Assembly (NCBI GenBank): GCA_017935565.1
Contig: JAGBHK010000042.1
Span: 33,789 to 97,788 of the forward strand
Length of the DNA: 64,000 nt
Source of the DNA: Lachnospiraceae bacterium
Lineage (GTDB): Bacteria; Bacillota; Clostridia; Lachnospirales; Lachnospiraceae
Reading direction: 5' to 3'
Notes under the pieces: model-generated
The model's database searches: none
The model's input: the letters and a program-made list of their open reading frames with translations, nothing else
Told to the model about the DNA's origin: nothing
In this document: positions 56,029 through 64,000 of the stretch, piece after piece
How the letters are laid out: each line of letters begins with the position of its first letter
How positions within the stretch are numbered: position 1 is the stretch's first letter
Position numbers and translations under genes: made by a program

Positions 56029-57213
56029 TTATTTCATTCTCCTCTTCCACCTCTTATACACCAATCCCCCAAAAAGCATCACAACTGGGAATATCAAACC
56101 AACAAGCAAACCCTTTTTCAAATCATCACCAAATGCACCTGACACAAATCCTACTACTGTAGGTCCCGCACTACAACCAACATCTCCTGCCAAAGCTAAA
56201 ATCGCAAACATTGCTGTCCCACCGCGCTTTAGTGTTCCTGCTGCCATACTAAATACACCAGGCCACATTATACCAACTGATAAGCCGCAAACTGCACACG
56301 CAATCAATGAAATCACTGCATTATCAACCAACGACGCCACTATGTATGTCCCTATACAAAGACCTGCGCTTCCTAAAATAAAATTTATCAATTTAACTTT
56401 CTCACTATATTTACCGTAAAAAGTTCTCGCACATCCCATTAATATTGCAAACATACAAGGTCCCATTATATCGCCAATTGTCTTTGAAACATTAAGCCCC
56501 ATTTCTGCAAAAGCTGATGCCCACTGACTCATTGCCTGTTCCGAAGCCCCTGACGCAATCATAAGCACAAAGAAAAGCCAAAATATTTTCGTGGAAAATA
56601 ATTCTTTCATAGACATTCCCTCATCATCTTCGTTAAGTTTAGCTATAGGAACCAATGCAAATATTATCGCATTTACCAACGGAACCAATGCCCAAACAAT
56701 CGGTAAAACTCGCCAATTTTCTTCACCTACGAAGCGCAAAAACAATGTTGAAATCAATACAACAGCCACTACGCCCCAACAATAAAATGAATGTAACAAA
56801 CTCATTACAGCCGCCTTGTTATCCGTAGGACACGCTTCTACAATAGGACTAACTAATACTTCCAAAAGACCGCCTCCTATGGCATACAATATTACCGCCA
56901 ACAAAAGTCCTAAATATCCATCTGATAAAACAAACGGAAATACAGATAATCCGACCAGCCCTAATACCGAAAATACATGTGCCGCAATAATCGAAACTCG
57001 ATAGCCTATCCTATCTACAAACAATGCTGCAATAGAATCCACTATCAACTGAGTACCAAAATTAATAGTTATAAGCAATGTAATTTTACCTAAACTAATC
57101 CCGAACTCTCTTGTAAATATAATAAATAAAAGTGGCGCTAAATTATTCACAATCGCCTGTGTTATGTAACCAAAATAACTTGCTCTAATTGTATGTTTAT
57201 ATGTAAATTTCAT
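56029..57213 (-). CDS. MFS transporter
   Basis: 394 residues with 12 predicted helices. The central cytoplasmic loop is short and polar (KLNEDDEGMSMKEL). Features such as GGGLLEVLVSPIVEACPTDNKAA and GLSVGIMWPGVFSMAAG are typical of the sugar/FucP-like branch of MFS. Its ATG lies one base after the stop of the polysaccharide-lyase-like gene, so it is translationally coupled and probably imports the released oligosaccharide or monosaccharide; substrate unknown. Confidence 0.87.
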   Translation of the reverse strand: MKFTYKHTIRASYFGYITQAIVNNLAPLLFIIFTREFGISLGKITLLITINFGTQLIVDSIAALFVDRIGYRVSIIAAHVFSVLGLVGLSVFPFVLSDGYLGLLLAVILYAIGGGLLEVLVSPIVEACPTDNKAAVMSLLHSFYCWGVVAVVLISTLFLRFVGEENWRVLPIVWALVPLVNAIIFALVPIAKLNEDDEGMSMKELFSTKIFWLFFVLMIASGASEQAMSQWASAFAEMGLNVSKTIGDIMGPCMFAILMGCARTFYGKYSEKVKLINFILGSAGLCIGTYIVASLVDNAVISLIACAVCGLSVGIMWPGVFSMAAGTLKRGGTAMFAILALAGDVGCSAGPTVVGFVSGAFGDDLKKGLLVGLIFPVVMLFGGLVYKRWKRRMK

Positions 57214-57214
57214 T

Positions 57215-59176
57215 TTAATCGACCTTTTCTAAATACCATTTTTGGAAATTAAGGCAAGTATACCTATACTGTTGAAGATTCAAGGTTTCATCATCAGAGC
57301 CCCAAGGTATATCCAATGCCTTTCCACTATTTGACGCAATGATTCTATAATTATTTTCATCCGCTGTCAATATAGCAAATCTCTGACTAGCCTTACCATT
57401 TGCTTCCCAACCTATAATATTTGCAGCATTACTGTGAGAATCACCAGCAACAGACAACATAAGTCCTGTTTCCACATTTTTTATGTTAAATTCACCGTCA
57501 CCTAAATCTATGAATTCCCATAAATCTTTATCATCACTGCCCTTTACACATTGTCTTACCACATTGTCATCACACAATTTTAGAGACTTTCCAGTGTGAT
57601 AAGAAACAATCCTGTAAACGCCACTCTCTATATTACGCTTTGGCACAGTAGCCTCAGTATTTCCAACATTTCCTGCGTATGTTAATGTTCCCCACCCTGG
57701 TTGGTCGAAAGTTGTGGCATGTCCACCCGCACCATATTCAGCATTTCCAAAGGCTTCAAGACGAGCCTTTATATTTGGAGCTTCAAGTCCCATACGATTT
57801 ACATAATGATTATAAATCATAGACCATATAGGTCTCACTTCGCCTCTCCCCGCTTCTGAAACTACAGTGTGGTGTTTTACATCACCATTTCTACCTGAAC
57901 CCCATTCATACTCAGAAAAAAGCACATCCTCACCATTATTATATTTTGCAACATATTCCGCTGCTTTTAAAAATCTATTATCACCCCATGAGTACAAATC
58001 ATCTCCTTGATTCCACGCCATTTCAAGAATACAAGCCATTAATCCTACACCAAGATTTGTATGCCCCTGGTCACGACCAGACTCCTGCCATTGCACGGTC
58101 CCATCTTCATGTACATATGGCATTGCATTGTATATAGAACCATTTCCGATACCATTTATAAAATACTGTAATCCTACATTATATGCTTCTTCGTTATCGC
58201 AGAATATACCTATAGCCATTGCTGAAGCAATATTACATAAATCCCAGTTTGCCCAATAGTTTTGGAAATATGCATCGTTGTGAGGATAACCATATTCATT
58301 TCCAGTTAAGAAACGCTCATTCAATGGCTTGTAAAATACGGTATACAACATGTTTTGCATTTGCTCAAGTTTAAAATCCGGATGATCACGCATTATTTCA
58401 GACGCATTTGCCAACTGATATCCAAACAGGCCTGACGCCAAATATCTGTCTGCATTACCTGTTACAGTCTTTAAAGTCCCCGACCATGCATTTAAAATTC
58501 TACAAGCAGCTGCACCATGAGCCTCGCTACCACTGACTTTCCATATAAGCGCGCATTGATATGCTCTTGCAACATCTATGTATAGTTGAGCAACATTATC
58601 ACCATTACCACCTCTAATAACAGTTTCAAGTGGTCTAGGATTCCACGATGCATTGGAAAAGCCCGTGCTTAAAAGTACATTCCAAGTGTCAATATTAGGT
58701 GTAATGCTATTATTCACGGCATATGTCATATATTCAAACGACAACGCGGAATGCAGAAGCCCTGGATGAGAAAATGTAGAAGTTACAACTTCATCTTCTT
58801 TTTCTTCATCTTTTTTCGAGGTAGTTTCTTGCTCGGTTGTAGGCTCCTCTTTTTTTGTAGTCTCTTCTTTTGTTGTAATTTCACTAGTTGTTGTAGTTAT
58901 ATCATCGACTGTTGTTTCATCATCTATTGTTGATTCGTTTTTAACAGTGGTTTCATTTTTTATAGTTGTTCCATCTTCAACCGAGGTTTCATTTTTTGTA
59001 GCAGTTTCATCCTCTTCCGCTTCAAATGTGTTACTACTTTCACAACTTTCTTCTTCCTTTTTTCCACCTACACCATTACAAACGACTGCACTTATTAAAA
59101 CTATAATCAAAACCAACACTATTGTAATTATACTTATTGTTAATTTTCTTTTATCTGCCATATTTTTCATATTCAC
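57215..59176 (-). CDS. Membrane-anchored alginate-lyase-family protein with CBM13
   Basis: 653 residues if started at GTG 59176, six bases after AAGGA. A single transmembrane anchor (about 11-34), a long Thr/Glu-rich repeat linker (ETT units, about 45-130), an alpha/alpha-toroid lyase domain of the alginate-lyase superfamily (about 135-505; NYWANWDLCNIASAM, QESGRDQGHTNLG, HHTVVSEAGRGEVRP), and a C-terminal ricin-type beta-trefoil (about 510-653; SQRFAIL, FQKWYLEK). It likely depolymerises an acidic polysaccharide (glucuronan, pectin or alginate-like) at the cell surface. ATG at 59170 is an alternative start. Followed by the coupled MFS gene. Confidence 0.85.
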   Translation of the reverse strand: MNMKNMADKRKLTISIITIVLVLIIVLISAVVCNGVGGKKEEESCESSNTFEAEEDETATKNETSVEDGTTIKNETTVKNESTIDDETTVDDITTTTSEITTKEETTKKEEPTTEQETTSKKDEEKEDEVVTSTFSHPGLLHSALSFEYMTYAVNNSITPNIDTWNVLLSTGFSNASWNPRPLETVIRGGNGDNVAQLYIDVARAYQCALIWKVSGSEAHGAAACRILNAWSGTLKTVTGNADRYLASGLFGYQLANASEIMRDHPDFKLEQMQNMLYTVFYKPLNERFLTGNEYGYPHNDAYFQNYWANWDLCNIASAMAIGIFCDNEEAYNVGLQYFINGIGNGSIYNAMPYVHEDGTVQWQESGRDQGHTNLGVGLMACILEMAWNQGDDLYSWGDNRFLKAAEYVAKYNNGEDVLFSEYEWGSGRNGDVKHHTVVSEAGRGEVRPIWSMIYNHYVNRMGLEAPNIKARLEAFGNAEYGAGGHATTFDQPGWGTLTYAGNVGNTEATVPKRNIESGVYRIVSYHTGKSLKLCDDNVVRQCVKGSDDKDLWEFIDLGDGEFNIKNVETGLMLSVAGDSHSNAANIIGWEANGKASQRFAILTADENNYRIIASNSGKALDIPWGSDDETLNLQQYRYTCLNFQKWYLEKVD

Positions 59177-59261
59177 GCACCATCCTTTCGTTAATTTTAA
59201 CATAAAATAATTAAAAAATCATAAAAAAAGTATAATAATTAATGAACTTTTTAATAAACAC

Positions 59262-59290
59262 TTGATTTTCTAGTGTTTGGGGGTTATATT
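59262..59290 (+). promoter_or_regulatory. Promoter of the histone-tailed protein gene
   Basis: TTGATT (59262-59267), 17 bp, TATATT (59285-59290), about 48 bp upstream of the ATG. Confidence 0.7.
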
Positions 59291-59338
59291 ATATATACGA
59301 CACTTTAATAATCTAATACAATTTGGAGGAATTTAAGA

Positions 59339-59716
59339 ATGGCAAACAAAACTGTTAAAGAATTAGATACAAAGAAAACTACAGTAGAAGCTGTTGCTGA
59401 AAAAGCACCTGCTAAAGCTACTACAACAAAGAAGGCTGTAGCTCCTAAGAAAGAAACAAAGGACGCTGAAAAGAAAGCACCTGCTAAGAAGGCTACAACA
59501 ACAGCTAAGAAGACAGCAGAAAAGAAAGAAGAAATCTTCATTCAGTTCGCTGGTTTTGAATTTTCTGATGCTGAATTAATCGAAAAAGTTAAAGCTAACT
59601 ACACAGCTGAAACAGGCAAGAAGATTTTCAAGAACGTTAAATTATATGTAAAGCCAGAAGAAATGATGGTTTACTATGTAGTAAATGAAAAATACTTAGG
59701 CAAGGTTTCATTGTAA
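59339..59716 (+). CDS. Small protein with H1-like Lys/Ala tail (DUF6465-like)
   Basis: 125 residues. The first 62 are a Lys/Ala/Thr/Pro-rich disordered tail with PAKA, PAKK, AKKA and AKKT repeats, like eukaryotic H1 or bacterial HctA/AlgP tails. The rest (EEIFIQFAGFEFSDAELIEKVKANY ... GKKIFKNVKLYVKPEEMMVYYVVNEKYLGKVSL) is a compact alpha/beta domain that I recall from Lachnospiraceae proteins labelled DUF6465. It may bind DNA or polyphosphate. Strong promoter, GGAGG site and terminator suggest high expression. Confidence 0.8.
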   Translation: MANKTVKELDTKKTTVEAVAEKAPAKATTTKKAVAPKKETKDAEKKAPAKKATTTAKKTAEKKEEIFIQFAGFEFSDAELIEKVKANYTAETGKKIFKNVKLYVKPEEMMVYYVVNEKYLGKVSL

Positions 59717-59726
59717 TATTAATAAC

Positions 59727-59768
59727 AAAAAACCGTAGTGTTATCAAATGATGACGCTACGGTTTTTT
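59727..59768 (+). terminator. Terminator after the DUF6465-like gene
   Basis: Long stem AAAAACCGTAG ... TATCA with complement (few mismatches) and six T on the plus strand, 10 bp after the stop; on the minus strand it would also serve the CotH gene. Confidence 0.85.
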
Positions 59769-59788
59769 AATCCACTTTTTTTATAAAC

Positions 59789-62371
59789 TTACATTCCTTT
59801 TATGGTTTCATCCATCCATTTATATCTATTTTCAATAAATGTTCTTAAAAATTCTATCTGTTCTTCATAAGTTGTAAGTTCTCTAGTTCGCCAAGATTCG
59901 TATTGAACTTTAACACCTAAACACTTATCCCAAACAGTAAAGTTTTCGTCGGCTGATAAACCAATTTTTGCTTGCATTTCATCTATGGTTTGTAATGCAA
60001 TATTGTACATATCTTCTCCAACTTCTTCCCAACGCGCTTTCAACTGTTGTTTAAAATTCTCATCATTTAACAGATACGTAATCCAATTTGGTTTAATGTA
60101 CTTGCCTTCATAAGCGTCCGTCGCAGAATTACCTAAACATATCCACCCCTTAGGATTGCCAGGGTCCATATAAAAATTACCAAAGGCATAATCAAAATCC
60201 CAAGGAGTCGCAGCAAACAACTTGCCTCCCTGCTTTTTCATAAAGAAATCACTTCTTCTAAAAATACCATCCGTATTATATGAAAATTCATAAATCAAAA
60301 ACCAGTCAATTAACGACGGAATATCCAAATAATCCTCATATCCCTCCAATGCTTCAACCGCTTTGTCAGTCTCCACGATAAACTTTGAAATGTAGTCAAA
60401 TTGTTCCTGTGTTATTATTTCTGCGTCAGGATTTTTAACTTCGATTGACATATGCATATTAGTGCCAAATGTATTATCACCGAAACTTGTGACATCACCG
60501 CCACCACCCCATTCGATAAGATAATCTGTATCAATATCTGTACTGTTCTTATCTGCTGTGCCTTCAATTCTACCTTTTTTCATCTCTACCTGCTGTCCAA
60601 GAGAATACACACCTTGATATTCACCATTTACAAAAACATCCACAGGATAAGAAGATGGCACAAAAAGTAAATTATCGAGGACTTTAGACATTTCTAAAGC
60701 CACCGTATTTCTAATCAATGAACGGTCAACATGATTAGCCAATAAAACCCAATCCTTCGCCTCTTCAAAACCAAATAACGAATTTTTCGAATCAAACTTT
60801 ATCTTATAAGGCTTCTTATCCAATTTCCACGTAGAATTACCTCTTCCTCGAATCTGAATCTTAGCATCATAGATATTTTCAAAAGCTTCACTTCCATTGT
60901 AATCAATTGAAAACGTACCCTCAATATACTCGGTTTTTGATTTTACATTTTCACCTGTAGATGTTGTTATATACACCACAGGCAAAGTGTAATTTGGCAT
61001 ATCCATAGTGATCTTGTAGCCGAATTTTTTATCATTTTTATCAGTTGTAACAAGATAATATTTGCCTTCATTTTTCACAATCTCGCAAGTTCCGTCATTC
61101 GTTACGCTAACATCCAAATCGGGCTTATCTAAATTTACATAGTTTGAATATGTACACTTAATAAATGCAAAATTTCCATCAAATAAAAATGCAACGTCAT
61201 TGGCAGTAGCCTCGCTAATTCTAGCCTCACCCTCGCCGCCAATATTTATGTCAGTAGCCACTCCATTATAACTTTTAACGTTCATATACTGTTCGATATA
61301 GTCATTAGTATAAAGGTCAGCACCAGTTATAGTTACATCTGTATTCGGTGTATTAAAATCAATATTTTTTGCAATTTTGGTAATATTATTATCTGTAATA
61401 ATGCTAATTGCGGCTTCATCTAAAAAAGCAAAATTCACACTTGTAGCCTTAATATCTCCCTTAAATTCCACATTGACAGGTCTATTAAATGTAATTTTCC
61501 CCAAATCATAATCACCATTAAACACAATGTTTGCAACTTGGTCTTCTAAATTTAAAACGCCGTCATCACTGAATCTATTAACCTCTTCAAGCGAATCAAA
61601 CTGCATTTTTGTTGTATCAATCTTTGCGCCATTTACCGACAATGCCTTTACATAATAGTACTCTTCCTCACAAAAATTATTAAACAATACGCCTATTTCA
61701 TAGTCCCATTTTGGAGTGTCACAAAAAACATTCTCCGCCAAAATATCATCTGCAGAACTATTTAAAATCTTCATGAAACCTTCGTTTTCAGATACAAAAA
61801 CAATATCTTTTAAAACTTCGCACTTCTTATTATTTGTGTTCCAAATAAATGGATAGGTAATATTTAACTCATCGAAAGTTAAATCTGTTAATTGCAAAAC
61901 CGTCTTATCTGTAACATTTTCAGTGCTTATAATTTTTTCGAAGTTCTTTTCACCCGCTACCAAAAACTTATCTTCCTGATTTTGGATGATTCTAATCGAA
62001 ATATCATAAACACCTTTTGGATACTGGTTTAAATCAATGACACACTTACCTTTTTCAAGTTGAACCTGCTCATCTAAAACCACATTTTCTTCATTACAAA
62101 TCATAATGCCAATTTCAGTAATTTCTTCATTTTTGTTTGTAATCTTAAGTTCTGCTTTCTTGTTATTTTCACCTATTTCAAAAGAATTGTAACTCATATT
62201 TTCATAAGAAAAAACATTATATTTTTCACCATCATTAAACACAATCTTCAAATCTTTTCCACTATTAAAAAGCCAAATAAACACAAATATCAGCGCTGAT
62301 ATTGCTACCAACGCTGATACTGATATAATAACTATTTTCTTTTTGCTCATAGCTACTTTTTCTGAATTCAT
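59789..62371 (-). CDS. CotH-family protein kinase-like, membrane-anchored
   Basis: 860 residues. One N-terminal transmembrane helix (about 14-32), a beta-rich extracytoplasmic region (about 50-470) and a CotH kinase-like domain (about 485-850) with IQIRGRGNSTWKLDKKPYKIKF, LLANHVDRSLIRN, SSYPVDVFVNGEYQGVYSLGQQVE and PWDFDYAFGN (the DFD metal/ATP motif). CotH proteins phosphorylate spore-coat or surface proteins; in Lachnospiraceae they are often surface-located. Its ATG overlaps the clpB stop as TAATG, so it is translationally coupled to clpB. Confidence 0.88.
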   Translation of the reverse strand: MNSEKVAMSKKKIVIISVSALVAISALIFVFIWLFNSGKDLKIVFNDGEKYNVFSYENMSYNSFEIGENNKKAELKITNKNEEITEIGIMICNEENVVLDEQVQLEKGKCVIDLNQYPKGVYDISIRIIQNQEDKFLVAGEKNFEKIISTENVTDKTVLQLTDLTFDELNITYPFIWNTNNKKCEVLKDIVFVSENEGFMKILNSSADDILAENVFCDTPKWDYEIGVLFNNFCEEEYYYVKALSVNGAKIDTTKMQFDSLEEVNRFSDDGVLNLEDQVANIVFNGDYDLGKITFNRPVNVEFKGDIKATSVNFAFLDEAAISIITDNNITKIAKNIDFNTPNTDVTITGADLYTNDYIEQYMNVKSYNGVATDINIGGEGEARISEATANDVAFLFDGNFAFIKCTYSNYVNLDKPDLDVSVTNDGTCEIVKNEGKYYLVTTDKNDKKFGYKITMDMPNYTLPVVYITTSTGENVKSKTEYIEGTFSIDYNGSEAFENIYDAKIQIRGRGNSTWKLDKKPYKIKFDSKNSLFGFEEAKDWVLLANHVDRSLIRNTVALEMSKVLDNLLFVPSSYPVDVFVNGEYQGVYSLGQQVEMKKGRIEGTADKNSTDIDTDYLIEWGGGGDVTSFGDNTFGTNMHMSIEVKNPDAEIITQEQFDYISKFIVETDKAVEALEGYEDYLDIPSLIDWFLIYEFSYNTDGIFRRSDFFMKKQGGKLFAATPWDFDYAFGNFYMDPGNPKGWICLGNSATDAYEGKYIKPNWITYLLNDENFKQQLKARWEEVGEDMYNIALQTIDEMQAKIGLSADENFTVWDKCLGVKVQYESWRTRELTTYEEQIEFLRTFIENRYKWMDETIKGM

Positions 62372-64000
62372 TACCTGTTCCCAATCCTTGCAGACAATTT
62401 CTCGTCCTCAACATACATTTCAATAGTATCGCCCTGTTTTACCTGTCCGCCCAAGATAACCTTACCTGCAAGAGTTTCAACATACTTCTGCAAATATCTC
62501 TTTAACGGTCTGGCACCATAATTAACATCATAACCATTCTCTACTATAAATGTTTTAGCCTCATCTGTCAAAGATATTTTTATTTCTTTGTCAACAAGTC
62601 GCTTATTTATATCCACAATCAACAAGTCAACAATTCCAGTAATATTATCCTTAGTCAATGGTTTGAACATAATAATCTCATCAAGTCTATTTAAGAATTC
62701 AGGTCTGAATCCATTTCTTAACTGTTCCATAACAAGCGCTTCATTTTCAGGCTTAATGTTTCCCGCTTCATCGATTCCCTCAAGCAAATACATTGAGCCG
62801 ATATTTGATGTAAGAATAATAATTGTATTCTTAAAATCAACTGTACGTCCCTGCGAATCAGTAATTCTACCATCATCAAGAACCTGAAGCAATATATTAA
62901 ACACATCTGGATGCGCCTTTTCAATTTCATCGAAAAGAACTACCGAATAAGGCTTTCTTCTAACTGCTTCCGTCAACTGTCCGCCCTCATCATAGCCCAC
63001 ATATCCCGGAGGCGCTCCTACAAGTCTTGATACAGAATGCTTCTCCATATATTCGGACATATCAATTCTAACAATATTCTGCTCATTATCAAAAAGATTT
63101 TCCGCAAGAGCCTTCGCAAGTTCAGTCTTACCAACACCTGTTGGCCCAAGGAAAAGGAACGAGCCTATAGGCTTACTAGGGTCCTTAATTCCAGCCTTTG
63201 AACGGATAATCGCCTCTGTAACCTTTGTAACGCCTTCATCCTGCCCAATAACACGTTTGTGAAGCTGTTCCTCAAGATTAAGCGTCTTATTTCGCTCAGA
63301 TTCAGTCAATTTCATCACAGGAATGCCTGTCCATCTAGAAATAATCTTTGCAATCTCTTCATCAGTTACACTTTCCCTAATCAATGAAATCTCCTTATTC
63401 TTTACATTCGCCTCTTCTATTTGAAGCCTCTTTGTAAGTTCAGGAATTCTACCATACTGAAGTTCAGCCACCTTATCAAGGTCATAATTACGCTGCGCCA
63501 TCTTCATCTCATTATTGGCATTTTCAATCTCCTCACGAAGCTTACTAAGTCTGTCAACCGAACTCTTTTCATTCTCCCATTGAGCCTTCTTTGCATTAAA
63601 TTCATCGCGAATCTCAGCCAACTCTTTTCTAAGATTTTCAAGTCTTTCCTTGCTTAAATTATCTGTTTCTTTCTTAAGAGCCGCCTCTTCAATTTCTAGC
63701 TGCATAACTTTTCTTCTCAAGTCATCAAGTTCTGTAGGCATCGAATCTAACTCCGTTTTAATGAGTGCACAAGCTTCATCAACCAAATCAATTGCCTTAT
63801 CTGGCAAAAATCTGTCAGAAATATAACGATTTGAAAGAACTGCTGCATTTACCAATGCGGCATCCGTAATCTTAACGCCATGGAAAACCTCGTATCTCTC
63901 CTTCAATCCACGAAGAATCGAAATCGTATCCTCAACTGTTGGCTCATCCACCATAACAGGCTGGAATCTACGCTCCAACGCAGGGTCCTTCTCAATATAC
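62371..64000 (-). CDS. clpB: ClpB disaggregase, C-terminal part
   Basis: The frame runs off the right edge; about 543 residues are present, starting [15 protein letters not shown] in the first ATPase domain. Then come the coiled-coil middle domain (about residues 85-175), and NBD2 with Walker [16 protein letters not shown], Walker [16 protein letters not shown], sensor TSNIGS and the C-terminal [12 protein letters not shown] block. It rescues aggregated proteins with DnaK. The stop overlaps the CotH ATG by one base; the rest of clpB, including any CIRCE element, is outside the window. Confidence 0.96.
   Translation of the reverse strand, partial: YIEKDPALERRFQPVMVDEPTVEDTISILRGLKERYEVFHGVKITDAALVNAAVLSNRYISDRFLPDKAIDLVDEACALIKTELDSMPTELDDLRRKVMQLEIEEAALKKETDNLSKERLENLRKELAEIRDEFNAKKAQWENEKSSVDRLSKLREEIENANNEMKMAQRNYDLDKVAELQYGRIPELTKRLQIEEANVKNKEISLIRESVTDEEIAKIISRWTGIPVMKLTESERNKTLNLEEQLHKRVIGQDEGVTKVTEAIIRSKAGIKDPSKPIGSFLFLGPTGVGKTELAKALAENLFDNEQNIVRIDMSEYMEKHSVSRLVGAPPGYVGYDEGGQLTEAVRRKPYSVVLFDEIEKAHPDVFNILLQVLDDGRITDSQGRTVDFKNTIIILTSNIGSMYLLEGIDEAGNIKPENEALVMEQLRNGFRPEFLNRLDEIIMFKPLTKDNITGIVDLLIVDINKRLVDKEIKISLTDEAKTFIVENGYDVNYGARPLKRYLQKYVETLAGKVILGGQVKQGDTIEMYVEDEKLSARIGNR

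Overview
The window is a stretch of an AT-rich chromosome from a low-GC Gram-positive anaerobe, most likely a Lachnospiraceae member of the Butyrivibrio / Pseudobutyrivibrio / Lachnospira type. The evidence is pyruvate formate-lyase, rubrerythrin, AddAB-type recombination, secreted plant-polysaccharide hydrolases, and several families I know mainly from Lachnospiraceae (DUF4250, DUF5716/5717-like, DUF6465-like). No rRNA, tRNA, phage, transposase or CRISPR array was seen. Most genes lie on the minus strand, in tightly packed and often overlapping operons with strong AGGAGG sites.

Layout. 1-566: 5' part of prfC. 617-5038: an operon encoding an EAL phosphodiesterase fused to a LamG-like lectin domain, a membrane ankyrin protein, a GH30 lipoprotein and a HAD phosphatase. 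5140-8150: a two-component system with two membrane proteins. 8221-9764: LD-carboxypeptidase and PAP2 phosphatase. 9780-16853: one giant reading frame that joins AddB to AddA. 16950-19347: small envelope genes, including an amidase. 19433-24220: a GldA/F/G-like ABC exporter with a DUF4340 protein. 24327-27718: a glycosyltransferase/acyltransferase cluster with a GT8-PlsC fusion. 27873-32302: rubrerythrin, a lipoprotein, PFL activase, and a pyruvate formate-lyase whose glycyl-radical domain is a separate 80-residue gene. 32635-40936: rarA followed by four uncharacterised genes (a 1192-residue repeat protein, an actin/Hsp70-like protein, a TPR protein and a membrane coiled-coil protein). 41109-45387: citrate synthase and a multimodular GH5 glucanase. 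45388-48901: an intergenic array of four 39-bp inverted repeats, a PD-(D/E)XK-like gene with an apparent ATC start, a HAD phosphatase, a GC-rich hairpin repeat and an AAA/DUF4143 ATPase. 48986-52829: DUF4250, a degenerate GH13 protein and an ABC-F ATPase. 52888-59176: a secreted DNRLRE protein with a Cys/His C-terminal domain and partner lipoprotein, then an MFS transporter and a polysaccharide-lyase-like protein. 59339-64000: a histone-H1-tailed small protein, a CotH protein and the 3' part of clpB.

How it fits together. The organism appears to digest plant glycans outside the cell (GH30, GH5, lyase-like protein), import products (MFS) and ferment to formate and acetyl-CoA through a split PFL. 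Possible undescribed biology: the rarA-linked actin-like/TPR/coiled-coil operon, the AddB-AddA fusion with a preserved internal ribosome site, the split PFL with a Cys-rich tail, the EAL-LamG fusion, and the TTACGTG-N25-CACGTAA array.
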